NCBI RefSeq assembly: GCF_015461835.1
Contig: NZ_JACOPX010000009.1
Span: 62,001 to 126,000, forward strand
Direction: 5' to 3'
DNA from: Pseudomonas neuropathica
Lineage (GTDB): Bacteria > Pseudomonadota > Gammaproteobacteria > Pseudomonadales > Pseudomonadaceae
Length of the DNA stretch: 64,000 nt
In this document: piece by piece, positions 43,937 to 52,961 of the stretch
How the letters are laid out: every line of letters starts with the position of its first letter
How positions within the stretch are numbered: the first letter of the stretch is position 1
Made by a program: the position numbers and the translations under genes
Notes under the pieces: model-generated
What the model was told of the DNA's origin: nothing
Databases searched by the model: none
The model's input: only the letters and a program-made list of their open reading frames with translations

Positions 43937-45250
43937 ATGCTCAGATGGTGCTCGCGTTCAATCTTCCTCCAAGTGGTTCTCGGACTGATGCTCGGCATCG
44001 TCTGCGGGCTGACCCTTCCTGAATACTCGGCCCAGCTCAAACCGCTCGGCGACGGCTTCATCAAACTGATCAAGATGCTCATCGGCCTCATCGTGTTCTG
44101 CGTGGTGGTCAGCGGCATCAGCGGCGCCGGCGATCTGAAGAAGGTCGGGCGCATCGGCCTGAAATCGGTGATCTACTTCGAAGTCCTGACCACCATCGCG
44201 CTGGTGATCGGCCTGGTCTTCGCCTTCAGCACCGGCATCGGCAGCGGCGCGAATATCCATCTCGAGCAATTGTCCGCCGCCGATATGGGCGATATCGCCG
44301 AACGCGGCCAGCACATGCACACCACCACGCAGTTCTTGATGGACCTGATCCCGACCTCGGTGATTGGCGCCTTCGCTGAAAACAACATTCTGCAGGTGCT
44401 GCTGTTTTCGGTGCTGTTTGGCAGCGCGTTGAATCTGGTCGGTGAAGCGGCCTCCGGGATCTCCCGGCTGATCAACGAACTGAGCCATGTAATCTTCCGG
44501 ATCATGGGCATGATCGTGCGTCTGGCACCGATCGGCGTGTTCGGCGCCATCGCCTTCACCACCAGCAAATATGGCCTTGATTCCCTGCAACACCTGGGCA
44601 GTCTGGTCGGTTTGTTCTACCTGACCTGCATCGCATTCGTCAGCGTGATTCTCGGTCTGGTGATGCGTGCCTCCGGCCTGCGCATGTGGCCGCTATTGAA
44701 GTACCTGCGTGAAGAACTGCTGATTGTCATGGGCACGGCATCGTCCGACGCGGTGCTGCCGCAGATCATGCGCAAACTCGAACATCTCGGCATCGGCAGC
44801 TCGACCGTAGGGCTGGTGATTCCGACCGGGTACTCGTTCAACCTCGACGGTTTCTCGATCTACCTGACTTTAGCCATCGTATTCATTGCCAACGCCACGG
44901 GCACACCGCTGGCCATGACCGATTTGCTGACCATTTTGCTGGTGTCGCTGATCACCTCCAAAGGTGCCCACGGCATTCCGGGGTCGGCGCTGGTGATTCT
45001 GGCGGCAACATTGACGGCGATTCCGGCGATCCCGGTGGTCGGTCTGGTCTTGGTGTTGGCGGTGGACTGGTTCATGGGCATCGGCCGGGCACTCACCAAT
45101 CTCATCGGCAACTGCGTCGCTACTGTCGCCATCGCCCGTTGGGAAAAGGACATCGACGTCCAACGCGCCAACAAAGTACTCAGCGGTCAGCAGGGCTACA
45201 CCTTTCAGCCGCGTAAAGCAGCAACTCCGGCGCACCAGCAGGAGTTCTGA
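43937..45250 (+). CDS. Dicarboxylate:cation symporter (DctA/GltP family)
   Basis: The protein has 437 residues with the family membrane topology. It carries the serine-rich reentrant loop variant GTASSDAVLPQIMRKLE and the substrate motif YSFNLDGFSIYLTLAIVFIA. The C-terminal segment RALTNLIGNCVATVAIARWE is as in DctA. The second reentrant loop reads SKGAHGIPGSALVILAATL, different from DctA's SKGAAGVTGSGF as I recall it, so the substrate may not be succinate. Two GntR/FadR-type regulators follow downstream, arguing for an inducible carboxylate uptake locus. Confidence 0.9.
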   Translation: MLRWCSRSIFLQVVLGLMLGIVCGLTLPEYSAQLKPLGDGFIKLIKMLIGLIVFCVVVSGISGAGDLKKVGRIGLKSVIYFEVLTTIALVIGLVFAFSTGIGSGANIHLEQLSAADMGDIAERGQHMHTTTQFLMDLIPTSVIGAFAENNILQVLLFSVLFGSALNLVGEAASGISRLINELSHVIFRIMGMIVRLAPIGVFGAIAFTTSKYGLDSLQHLGSLVGLFYLTCIAFVSVILGLVMRASGLRMWPLLKYLREELLIVMGTASSDAVLPQIMRKLEHLGIGSSTVGLVIPTGYSFNLDGFSIYLTLAIVFIANATGTPLAMTDLLTILLVSLITSKGAHGIPGSALVILAATLTAIPAIPVVGLVLVLAVDWFMGIGRALTNLIGNCVATVAIARWEKDIDVQRANKVLSGQQGYTFQPRKAATPAHQQEF

Positions 45251-45333
45251 TTTCAACCCGGCAGGCGCTGCCGCAAGCGGCGATCTTTTGATCGAATTTG
45301 CGGCGGCCCTCGCAGGCACATGGAGCAAGACAA

Positions 45334-46038
45334 GTGATTACCACATCAACCGTCGTCAACTCAGTCGTAGAAAAACTCCGCGCCGCATTGGCCCGTGGCC
45401 AGTGGCGCTCCGGCGACATGCTGCCAGGCCAGCGTGAACTGGCGGAACAACTGGGTATCAGCCGTCCGAGCCTGCGTGAAGCGGTGATCGTCCTGGAAAC
45501 CCTTGGTCTGGTGCGTTCGATGCCGGGCAAAGGCGTGGTCGTCCTCGACGCACAACTGAGCGACAGCCAGAGCCACGACAGCGCGGTGGCCGGCGCCAGC
45601 CTCGAAGACGTGCTGCAACTGCGCTACACCCTTGAGCCGTTCATTGTCGGTCTGGTCGCACAATCGATCAGCAGCAAGGAAGTCGGCCAGTTGCGCCTGA
45701 CCCTGATGGACATGCGCGAAGCCCTCGAAGCCGGCGACAGTGAGGCCGGGGTCAGCGCCTACATCGCCTTCCACGAAGAGCTGTTCACCCTGACCTCGAA
45801 TCCGATCTTCCAGAGTGTGGTGCAGCAAACCAGCAACGCGCTCAAGCAGAGCGCCGAGGTGCTGCGCAATTCGCCGGAGCATCTGGCCGAGCGCCTGGAA
45901 GAAAACGAAGCGGTGGTCCGCGCGATCCGCAGCAAGAACAGCGCCCAGGCCAGTGCCGAAATGCGTCGGCATATTCTGCGCGAAGGCCAGCGCATGGGCA
46001 TTGAGCTGAATATTCCGGAAGACAACCTGAGTCGCTGA
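45334..46038 (+). CDS. FadR-subfamily GntR transcriptional regulator
   Basis: The protein has 234 residues from the GTG at 45334 (preceded by GGAG). An N-terminal winged helix (SGDMLPGQRELAEQLGISRP, then SLREAVIVLETLGLV) is followed by an all-helical FCD domain with metal-ligand-type histidines (IAFHEELFTLTSNP, RRHILREG). Family members sense carboxylates such as pyruvate, lactate or glycolate. It lies 83 bases after the symporter and 18 before a second regulator. The two GGT-N3-ACC palindromes before the symporter are plausible targets. Confidence 0.92.
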   Translation: MITTSTVVNSVVEKLRAALARGQWRSGDMLPGQRELAEQLGISRPSLREAVIVLETLGLVRSMPGKGVVVLDAQLSDSQSHDSAVAGASLEDVLQLRYTLEPFIVGLVAQSISSKEVGQLRLTLMDMREALEAGDSEAGVSAYIAFHEELFTLTSNPIFQSVVQQTSNALKQSAEVLRNSPEHLAERLEENEAVVRAIRSKNSAQASAEMRRHILREGQRMGIELNIPEDNLSR

Positions 46039-46056
46039 TCCAATGGGAGACCGGTC

Positions 46057-46767
46057 ATGAACAGTTTCGCCTCACCGTCGCCAACCCAATCGACTACTGC
46101 CCCCCTGCCCTTCTCCCGCCTGCGCGCATCGGTGGAGGATCTGTATCCGCGACTGTTCGATGCGATTCTGGAACGGCGCATCGATTCGGCCAGCCGTTTT
46201 ACCGAGGACAGTTTGAAAGAGATGTTCGGCGCCAGTCGCGCCGATGTGCGCCGGGTGCTGACCCAACTGTCCCATGAGCACGTCATAGTCTTGCGCGCCA
46301 ATCACCGGCCGCGGGTGGCGGCACCTGATCGGGAACAAACGCGGCAGGCCCTGCATGCGCGGCGGCTGACCGAGAGCACGCTGGTGCGGCTGGCGTGTCA
46401 GCGGCCGCAGGCAGACAATTTGAAGCACCTTCGCACGCTGATCGAGCGCGAACGTCAGGCGGTCGAGCAGGATCGGCGGGGTGCGGCGATTCGCTTGTCC
46501 GGGGAGTTTCATCTGCAATTGGCGCAAATGGCGGGGAATGCACCGTTGGCGCATTTTCTTGGCAGTCTGGTGCCGCTGACGTCGCTGGCGATTGCGCGAT
46601 GTGAGGGTTCTACGCACAGCTGTTGCGCGTGGCAGGAACATAAAGCGCTGGTTGAGGCGGTGGAGCGTGGCGATGCCTCCAAGGCTGGCATGCTGATGAG
46701 TCGGCATCTGGATCATCTTGAGCAGACATTGCTGGGTTCAGACCTTGAGCAATGTGCTGTCGGTTAG
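46057..46767 (+). CDS. Second GntR-family regulator (FCD domain)
   Basis: The protein has 236 residues. A Pro/Ser-rich N-terminus of about 25 residues precedes a winged helix (TEDSLKEMFGASRADVRRVL) and an FCD domain (RLSGEFHLQLAQMAGN, EHKALVEAVERGDASKAG, RHLDHLE) with the usual His ligands. It is more divergent than the preceding regulator. Its start follows TGGGAGACCGGTC. Two different GntR-type regulators in tandem after one transporter is unusual. Its targets are unknown. Confidence 0.9.
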   Translation: MNSFASPSPTQSTTAPLPFSRLRASVEDLYPRLFDAILERRIDSASRFTEDSLKEMFGASRADVRRVLTQLSHEHVIVLRANHRPRVAAPDREQTRQALHARRLTESTLVRLACQRPQADNLKHLRTLIERERQAVEQDRRGAAIRLSGEFHLQLAQMAGNAPLAHFLGSLVPLTSLAIARCEGSTHSCCAWQEHKALVEAVERGDASKAGMLMSRHLDHLEQTLLGSDLEQCAVG

Positions 46768-46773
46768 ACCGCC

Positions 46774-46860
46774 TTCGCGAGCAAGCTCGCTCCCACAGTT
46801 GACCGCATTTCTCTGGACGGAATACGGTCTCCTGTGGGAGCGAGCTTGCTCGCGAAGAGG
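46774..46860. repeat. REP pair (REPIN), GTGGGAGCGAGC family, outward orientation
   Basis: The TTCGCGAGCAAGCTCGCTCC half comes first and its inverse second, the reverse of the order at 10673-10762. Confidence 0.9.
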
Positions 46861-46883
46861 CCATCACTGACAACCAAGATCCA

Positions 46884-47855
46884 TCAGGCAGAAGCCACTC
46901 TGGCAAACCCCGCCCGAATCTTCTCTTCCGGCAAATCATCGGCAATAAACACAATCACACTTTCCCGCGCCTCACCCTCGGCCCATTCGGTATCCCAGTC
47001 AAAACCATAAAGCTTCAACACACCCTGAAACACCAGGCGCCGATCCTCACCCGCGATGTTCAGCACACCTTTGTAACGCAACAATTGCTTACCGTGTTCT
47101 TCGAGCAACTCATTCATGAACTCGCTGAGCTGATCGATATCCAGCGGCTGATCGGTGCGCAATACCAGACTGGAAATGCGATCAATCGATGGCGCCTTGC
47201 CCACCGGACGCAGGCTCAATCCACCGCCGAGATCGGCGTTGAGGTTGAAGCCGCGCACATCAAGAAGTTCTGCCAGATCAATGTTGCCGTGCTCGACCAC
47301 ACGAATCGGCGCCCGGCGGTTGATCCGTGTCAGGCGCTCGCTCAGTGCGTTGAACGTAGCCTCATCGACCAGATCGGTTTTGCTCACCAGCAAGCGGTCG
47401 GCAAAGCCGATCTGCGCCTGGGCGATGGTCTGGCTCAGATGCACGTCGGCATGGGCGGCATCGACCAGGGTGATGATGCCGTCGAGCAGGTAGCGCTCGC
47501 GCAATTCCTCATCGATGAAAAAGGTCTGCGCCACGGGTGCCGGATCGGCCAGGCCGGTGCACTCAATCACCAGACGATCGAACGCAATCTCACCGCTGTC
47601 CAGCCGTTCAAGCAGCAAGTACAGCGCCTTGGTCAGGTCAGTGTGAATGGTGCAGCACACGCAGCCGTTGGCCAGGGTCATGACTTGCACCGGCTCATCA
47701 CCCAGCAACTGAGTGTCGATGCCGGCGTCACTGAATTCGTTTTCAATCACGGCGATTTTCAGGCCGTGCTCGGCTTTCAAAATATGGCGCAGCAAAGTGG
47801 TCTTGCCAGCGCCGAGGAAACCGCTGAGTACCGTGACCGGGATGGGAGAGGACAA
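46884..47855 (-). CDS. yjiA: YjiA/CobW-family GTPase
   Basis: The protein has 323 residues. It has Walker [10 protein letters not shown], the metal-binding CxCC motif (NGCVCC), Walker B-like [10 protein letters not shown], the NKxD-equivalent SKTDL, and a C-terminal CobW_C domain ([20 protein letters not shown]). Members are G3E GTPases that chaperone metals. It follows cstA-yjiX on the same strand, as in E. coli, but a REP pair separates it from yjiX. Confidence 0.93.
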   Translation of the reverse strand: MSSPIPVTVLSGFLGAGKTTLLRHILKAEHGLKIAVIENEFSDAGIDTQLLGDEPVQVMTLANGCVCCTIHTDLTKALYLLLERLDSGEIAFDRLVIECTGLADPAPVAQTFFIDEELRERYLLDGIITLVDAAHADVHLSQTIAQAQIGFADRLLVSKTDLVDEATFNALSERLTRINRRAPIRVVEHGNIDLAELLDVRGFNLNADLGGGLSLRPVGKAPSIDRISSLVLRTDQPLDIDQLSEFMNELLEEHGKQLLRYKGVLNIAGEDRRLVFQGVLKLYGFDWDTEWAEGEARESVIVFIADDLPEEKIRAGFARVASA

Positions 47856-47898
47856 ACGCTTTCTCCTTCACAAAATGAATGAACAACACAAAAACAAC

Positions 47899-47988
47899 TG
47901 TGGGAGCGAGCCTGCTCGCGAAACCGGTGTGTCAGTCAAATCATTCATCAACTGACAATCCGTATTCGCGAGCAGGCTCGCTCCCACA
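47899..47988. repeat. REP pair (REPIN), GTGGGAGCGAGCC variant
   Basis: Inverted TGTGGGAGCGAGCCTGCTCG halves lie inside the cstA-yjiX-yjiA operon, between yjiX and yjiA. A hairpin here could set the level of yjiA relative to cstA. Confidence 0.9.
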
Positions 47989-48016
47989 GGGTTAGCACTG
48001 GCCTCTGGCTGTCAGC

Positions 48017-48214
48017 TCAACAGCACTTCGGCCCACCCTTGCCACCGTAACGCGCCTCCTGACGTTCGCGAAAGAACATCTCGTAGCTCATCACCGGTTT
48101 GTCCGGGTGCTTGGTTTGCATATGCTCGACGTAGGTGTCGTAGTCGGGCATGCCGACCATCAGGCGCGCGGCCTGACCGAGGTATTTACCGAGGCGACTC
48201 AGGTCATTGAACAT
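48017..48214 (-). CDS. yjiX: YjiX/YbdD family small protein
   Basis: The protein has 65 residues ([20 protein letters not shown], ending GGKGGPKCC), the standard small companion of CstA-type transporters. It follows cstA by 15 bases and is translated with it. The C-terminal CC is retained. Work in enterobacteria suggests the partner is needed for pyruvate uptake. Confidence 0.95.
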   Translation of the reverse strand: MFNDLSRLGKYLGQAARLMVGMPDYDTYVEHMQTKHPDKPVMSYEMFFRERQEARYGGKGGPKCC

Positions 48215-48229
48215 GGTGCAATCCTCTGG

Positions 48230-50296
48230 TTACGCATCCGGCAGAGCCTGGAATGGCGATTCTTTATCCGTACGCTCTTTCTTGCCCCAGGCGGCGATGC
48301 CGACCTTCAGCGCATAGAACAGGATGCTGAAGACCACGAACAGGAACAGCGCGGTAAGCGTTGCGTTGGTATAAGCGTTGAAGATTACGTGCTGCATCTG
48401 CTCGACGCTTTTTGCCGGTGCCAGCACCTGACCATTGGCCAGCGCATCGCTGTACTTCTTGGCCAGCGACAGGAAGCCGATCGCCGGGTTGGCATCGAAC
48501 AGTTTGATGAAACCAGCAGTCGTGGTGCAGATCAGCAGCCAGGTGGCCGGCAGCAGGGTGACCCAGATGTAGCGCTGGCGCTTCATCTTGATCAGCACCA
48601 CAGTGCCAAGCATCAGCGCAATACCGGCCAGCATCTGGTTGGAGATACCGAACAGTGGCCACAAGGTATTGATGCCGCCCAGTGGATCGACCACGCCCTG
48701 ATACAGCAACCAGCCCCACATCGCCACACAACCGGCGGTAGCAATCAGGTTGGCCGTCCACGATTCGGTGCGTTTGAGCGCCGGCACGAAAGAGCCGAGC
48801 AAGTCCTGCAGCATGAAACGCCCGGCACGTGTGCCCGCGTCAACGGCGGTCAGGATGAACAGCGCCTCAAACAGGATCGCGAAGTGGTACCAGAACGCCA
48901 TGGTGTTTTCACCCGGCAGGACACTGTGCAGGATCTGCGCGATACCGACCGCCAGGGTCGGCGCACCACCGGCACGGGCCAGAATGGTGGTTTCGCCAAT
49001 GTCATGCGCCACGGCTTGCAGCGCTTCCGGCGTGATCGCAAAGCCCCAGCTGGAGACCACTTGCGCAACCGAAGCGACATCACTGCCGACGACGGCAGCC
49101 GGGCTGTTCATGGCGAAGTACACGCCAGGCTCGATCACCGAAGCGGCAACCATGGCCATGATCGCGACGAACGATTCCATCAGCATGCCGCCGTAACCGA
49201 TGTAACGGGCGTTGGTTTCGTTATCCAGCAGCTTCGGCGTGGTGCCCGAAGAAATCAGCGCGTGGAAACCGGATACCGCACCGCAAGCGATGGTGATGAA
49301 CAGGAACGGGAACAGACCGCCCTTCCACACCGGACCGGTGCCGTCGACGAACTGGGTCAGCGCCGGCATTTTCAGCTCGGGCATGGTCACCAGAATACCG
49401 ATCGCCAGAGCAACGATGGTGCCGATCTTGAGGAACGTTGAGAGGTAGTCGCGCGGTGCCAGAATCAGCCACACCGGCAGCGATGCAGCGACGAAACCGT
49501 AACCGACCAGCATCCAGGTAATCTGCACGCCGGTGAAGGTGAACGCCTTGGCCCACACTGGATCAGCGGCAATCTGCCCGCCCAGCCAGATCGAGCCGAG
49601 CAGCAGCAACACGCCGACCACGGAGATTTCGCCGATGCGGCCCGGGCGGATGTAGCGCATGTAAATGCCCATGAACATCGCAATCGGGATGGTCGCCATC
49701 ACGGTGAAGATGCCCCACGGGCTTTCGGCCAATGCTTTCACCACGATCAGCGCCAGCACCGCGAGGATGATGATCATGATCAGGAAACAGCCGAACAGTG
49801 CAATGGTGCCGGGAATACGGCCCATTTCTTCACGCACCATGTCGCCCAGGGAACGGCCGTTGCGCCGGGTCGACATGAACAGAACCATGAAGTCCTGCAC
49901 CGCGCCCGCCAGCACCACGCCGGCAATCAGCCAAAGCGTGCCGGGCAAGTAGCCCATCTGCGCGGCCAGCACCGGGCCGACCAGAGGTCCGGCGCCAGCG
50001 ATGGCGGCGAAGTGGTGACCGAAAAGAATGTGTTTGTTGGTCGGCACGAAGTCCAGACCGTCGTTGTTGAGCACGGCGGGGGTGGCCCGACGCGGGTCAA
50101 GTTGCATCACATTGTTGGCGATGAACAGACTGTAGTAACGGTACGCAACCAGATAAATGGCCACGGCGGCGACCACAATCCACAAGGCATTGATCGCCTC
50201 GCCTCGGCGCAATGCCACTACGCCAAGGGCGCACGCTCCTACGATTGCCAGCAGCAGCCAGGGTAAGTGGCGTAGCAGGCTATTATTATTTTTCAT
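48230..50296 (-). CDS. cstA: CstA-type peptide/pyruvate transporter
   Basis: The protein has 688 residues and many membrane segments, with CstA family signatures (FGHHFAAIAGAGPLVGPVLA, VQDFMVLFMSTRRNGRSLG, SGFHALISSGTTPKLL). In E. coli its relatives import pyruvate (BtsT, CstA). The ATG at 50296 is flanked on both sides by AATAATAA motifs that match the Crc/Hfq binding pattern, so strong carbon catabolite repression of translation is expected. First gene of the cstA-yjiX-yjiA unit. Confidence 0.95.
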   Translation of the reverse strand: MKNNNSLLRHLPWLLLAIVGACALGVVALRRGEAINALWIVVAAVAIYLVAYRYYSLFIANNVMQLDPRRATPAVLNNDGLDFVPTNKHILFGHHFAAIAGAGPLVGPVLAAQMGYLPGTLWLIAGVVLAGAVQDFMVLFMSTRRNGRSLGDMVREEMGRIPGTIALFGCFLIMIIILAVLALIVVKALAESPWGIFTVMATIPIAMFMGIYMRYIRPGRIGEISVVGVLLLLGSIWLGGQIAADPVWAKAFTFTGVQITWMLVGYGFVAASLPVWLILAPRDYLSTFLKIGTIVALAIGILVTMPELKMPALTQFVDGTGPVWKGGLFPFLFITIACGAVSGFHALISSGTTPKLLDNETNARYIGYGGMLMESFVAIMAMVAASVIEPGVYFAMNSPAAVVGSDVASVAQVVSSWGFAITPEALQAVAHDIGETTILARAGGAPTLAVGIAQILHSVLPGENTMAFWYHFAILFEALFILTAVDAGTRAGRFMLQDLLGSFVPALKRTESWTANLIATAGCVAMWGWLLYQGVVDPLGGINTLWPLFGISNQMLAGIALMLGTVVLIKMKRQRYIWVTLLPATWLLICTTTAGFIKLFDANPAIGFLSLAKKYSDALANGQVLAPAKSVEQMQHVIFNAYTNATLTALFLFVVFSILFYALKVGIAAWGKKERTDKESPFQALPDA

Positions 50297-50305
50297 TTTA
50301 TTATT
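50281..50305 (-). promoter_or_regulatory. Two Crc/Hfq (CA) motifs at the cstA start codon
   Basis: On the mRNA, AAUAAUAA occurs immediately before the AUG (50298-50305) and again just after it (50283-50290). AANAANAA is the known target pattern of Hfq with Crc in pseudomonads. Confidence 0.75.
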
Positions 50306-50455
50306 CCAGCCAGGGTGGACAAGAAAGACAGCCACCCCGAGTTTAGCGCTTACGGCGCCAAAGGCCATACCCCGACGTTGGTCTAGACGCTTTAGCGATT
50401 GGCTGGCGCCTGCATTCGCGGTCTATAGTCAGCGAACCTTCATGAGGATTGCGCC

Positions 50456-50824
50456 ATGAGCGAGCACCCCGCCAATCGACGTCGTTTCAAACGTATTGCG
50501 TTCGATGCCAGAACCGAGCTGAGTCAGGGCGAATACATCTGGCCGGTCAAACTGATTGATCTGTCGCTCAAAGGATTGCTGATCGAACAGCCGGAACCTT
50601 GGCTAGGGGACAAGTCGCAGGACTTTCTCGTCGACATTCATTTGAGCGATGACGTCGATATCCAGATGGATGTGCACTTGGCCCATGAAGAAAAAGGCCA
50701 GCTGGGTTTTGTCTGCCGACATATCAGCCTGGAATCGATCCAGCGCTTGCGGCGGTTGATCGAGTTGAATCTGGCGGATGAGTCCGAACTGGAGCGCGAG
50801 TTGGCTGCCCTGATCGAAATCTAG
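50456..50824 (+). CDS. mapZ: MapZ-like PilZ-domain cyclic-di-GMP adaptor
   Basis: The protein has 122 residues, a stand-alone PilZ domain with both cyclic-di-GMP motifs: RRRFKR (residues 8-13) and DLSLKG (the DxSxxG box). Size and linkage to radA and cstA match P. aeruginosa MapZ, which binds cyclic-di-GMP and then inhibits the chemotaxis methyltransferase CheR1. The C-terminal helix is acidic (DESELERELAALIEI). Confidence 0.92.
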   Translation: MSEHPANRRRFKRIAFDARTELSQGEYIWPVKLIDLSLKGLLIEQPEPWLGDKSQDFLVDIHLSDDVDIQMDVHLAHEEKGQLGFVCRHISLESIQRLRRLIELNLADESELERELAALIEI

Positions 50825-50842
50825 AATCCGCCACAGATCCAA

Positions 50843-50932
50843 TGTAGGAGTGAGCCTGCTCGCGATAGCGATTTGTCATGCAACATTTGCGTTGACTGGT
50901 TCACCGCTATCGCGAGCAGGCTCACTCCTACA
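50843..50932. repeat. REP pair (REPIN), GTAGGAGTGAGC family
   Basis: Inverted halves between the convergent mapZ and radA genes, GTAGGAG ends outermost. Confidence 0.9.
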
Positions 50933-50943
50933 GAGGCCGGGGT

Positions 50944-52311
50944 TTATTCGAAGAGTGCGTCGAGGGCCTGTTCGAGGCGGGTCACGGCGATGATCTGCAA
51001 ACCCGGCGGGGACTCCTTCGGCGCATTGCCCTTCGGCACGATCGCCCGCTTGAAGCCATGCTTGGCCGCCTCCTTCAGACGTTCCTGGCCGCTCGGGACC
51101 GGACGGACTTCACCGGACAAGCCCACCTCACCGAATACCAGCAGATCATGCGGCAACGGACGATTGCGCAAACTCGACATCACCGCCGCCATCAACGCCA
51201 GATCCGACGCCGTTTCCAGCACCTTCACCCCACCGACCACATTGAGAAAGACGTCCTGGTCGTGCGTCGGAATTCCTCCATGTCGATGCAAAACCGCGAG
51301 CAGCATCGCCAAACGGTTCTGATCCAGCCCCAGCGTCACCCGACGCGGATTGGCCAGATGGCTGTCATCGACCAGCGCCTGCACTTCCACCAGCATCGGC
51401 CGTGTGCCTTCCCACGTGGCCATGACCACACTGCCGGGGACTTCTTCCTGCGCACGGGTAAGAAAAATCGCCGAAGGGTTGGAGACTTCTTTCAACCCCT
51501 TGTCGGTCATGCCGAACACACCGAGTTCGTTGACCGCGCCGAAACGGTTTTTCACCGCACGCAGCAAACGCAAACGCCCATCGGACTCGCCTTCGAAATA
51601 CAGCACGGTGTCGACCATGTGTTCGAGAACTCGGGGACCCGCGAGCGCGCCTTCCTTGGTGACGTGGCCGACGAGGAAAATCGCCGTGCCGCTCTGTTTT
51701 GCATAACGCACCAGCAGCGCCGCGCTCTCACGCACCTGGGAAACACCGCCGGGGGCCGATTGCAGCTGTTCGGTGAAGATCGTCTGGATCGAGTCGATCA
51801 CCATCACCTTGGGCTTTTCCTGACGGGCGGTGGCGATGATGGTTTCGATGCAGGTTTCGGTCATTACCCGCAGTTGATCCTGCGGTAAGCCGAGGCGCCG
51901 GGCACGCATGGCCACTTGCTGTTGGGATTCTTCGCCGGTGACGTAGAGAGCCGGCATGCTTTTGGCCAGGTTGCACAGGGTCTGCAACAGAATGGTCGAT
52001 TTGCCGATGCCCGGATCGCCGCCGATCAGCACCACCGAGCCGTCGACCAGACCGCCACCGAGGACCCGGTCCAGCTCACCGGACGCGGTGGAAAAGCGCG
52101 GGATTTCTTCGATGCTGACTTCGGCCAGGGTCTTGATCTGCGCCTGCTGCCCAGCCCAGCCGGTGCGCCCGGTCGGTGCCGTGGCACCGCCGCTTTCGAT
52201 CATGGTCTCGGTCAGGGTGTTCCAGGCACCGCATTCACCGCACTGCCCGGCCCACTTGGGAAAGGTTGCGCCGCACTCGGTGCAACCGTACATGCGCTTG
52301 GCCTTGGCCAT
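50944..52311 (-). CDS. radA: RadA (Sms), branch-migration DNA repair ATPase
   Basis: The protein has 455 residues. A four-cysteine zinc finger (CTECG and CGECG), a RecA-like ATPase with Walker A GGDPGIGKST, the RadA-specific KNRFG motif, and a C-terminal Lon-like domain (GVKVLETASDLALMAAVMSS) are all present. It helps process recombination intermediates. The ATG giving MAKAKRMYGCTECG is the family start; a further ATG lies five codons upstream. Confidence 0.97.
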   Translation of the reverse strand: MAKAKRMYGCTECGATFPKWAGQCGECGAWNTLTETMIESGGATAPTGRTGWAGQQAQIKTLAEVSIEEIPRFSTASGELDRVLGGGLVDGSVVLIGGDPGIGKSTILLQTLCNLAKSMPALYVTGEESQQQVAMRARRLGLPQDQLRVMTETCIETIIATARQEKPKVMVIDSIQTIFTEQLQSAPGGVSQVRESAALLVRYAKQSGTAIFLVGHVTKEGALAGPRVLEHMVDTVLYFEGESDGRLRLLRAVKNRFGAVNELGVFGMTDKGLKEVSNPSAIFLTRAQEEVPGSVVMATWEGTRPMLVEVQALVDDSHLANPRRVTLGLDQNRLAMLLAVLHRHGGIPTHDQDVFLNVVGGVKVLETASDLALMAAVMSSLRNRPLPHDLLVFGEVGLSGEVRPVPSGQERLKEAAKHGFKRAIVPKGNAPKESPPGLQIIAVTRLEQALDALFE

Positions 52312-52356
52312 CAGAACCCCCGACAAAAACCGCGATGATAACGCACGTACCGCCGA

Positions 52357-52902
52357 TCAGCGCGGCGCCGCACTACGGATTTCGCCACTGGCCAGACGCG
52401 CGGCGCTATTACCCAACGGATCTTCGGCATTCAGGTCCGCGCCCTTGGCCTTCAGCGCATCGAGCAATTCCAGACGCTTGAACAATCCGGCGTACATGGC
52501 TGCCGTCTGCCCGGCGCCATTACGCTGATCGGGGCTGCAATCAGTGGCCATCAGGCGCCGGGCGATCTGTACTTCACCTTTGAAAATCGCCCCCATCAGC
52601 GCGGTGTTGCCGCGTTGATCCTGGGCACAGGCATCGGCGCCGGCTGCAAGTAAACGCTCCACGGCTGGAGCCTGACCGTGATAGGCCGCCAGAATCAGCG
52701 CGGTGTAACCCTTGCTGTCGTGGGTGTCCAGGGAATACCCGGACTCGATGAACGTGTCGAGCATCGGCACATCACCGCGTCGGGCCGCATCGAAGTAATA
52801 GTCGCGCAGTTGGGCCTGGATTGCCTCGGGACTCTGCTCGACCGGTGCCGCCCATGCGGCGAACGACAGGCAACCGGCCAAGAGTAAAAGACAGCTTCGC
52901 AT
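52357..52902 (-). CDS. ankB: AnkB, periplasmic ankyrin-repeat protein
   Basis: The protein is about 181 residues with a signal peptide (CLLLLAGCLSFAAWA) and three to four ankyrin repeats (KGYTALILAAYHGQAPAVER, RGNTALMGAIFKGEVQIARR, GAGQTAAMYAGLFKRLELLD). In P. aeruginosa ankB lies beside katB and is needed for full KatB activity. Here it follows katB by 59 bases on the same strand. An ATG two codons upstream is also possible. Although LLAGC resembles a lipobox, AWA|AP is a better cleavage site. Confidence 0.9.
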   Translation of the reverse strand: MRSCLLLLAGCLSFAAWAAPVEQSPEAIQAQLRDYYFDAARRGDVPMLDTFIESGYSLDTHDSKGYTALILAAYHGQAPAVERLLAAGADACAQDQRGNTALMGAIFKGEVQIARRLMATDCSPDQRNGAGQTAAMYAGLFKRLELLDALKAKGADLNAEDPLGNSAARLASGEIRSAAPR

Positions 52903-52961
52903 CAGCATTCTCCTTTAACGGAACGGGGCCTGACTCAGGCCCCGCGTGCGCGGCATCGGTA

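Noticed and set aside
45251..45333. GGT-N3-ACC operator before the first GntR-type regulator gene
   Set aside because: No such core is present; only a degraded repeat copy (near 45265) is seen.
46046..46057. GACCGGTC as an operator for autoregulation
   Set aside because: An 8-bp palindrome of common composition that also sits at the ribosome binding site; too weak to call.
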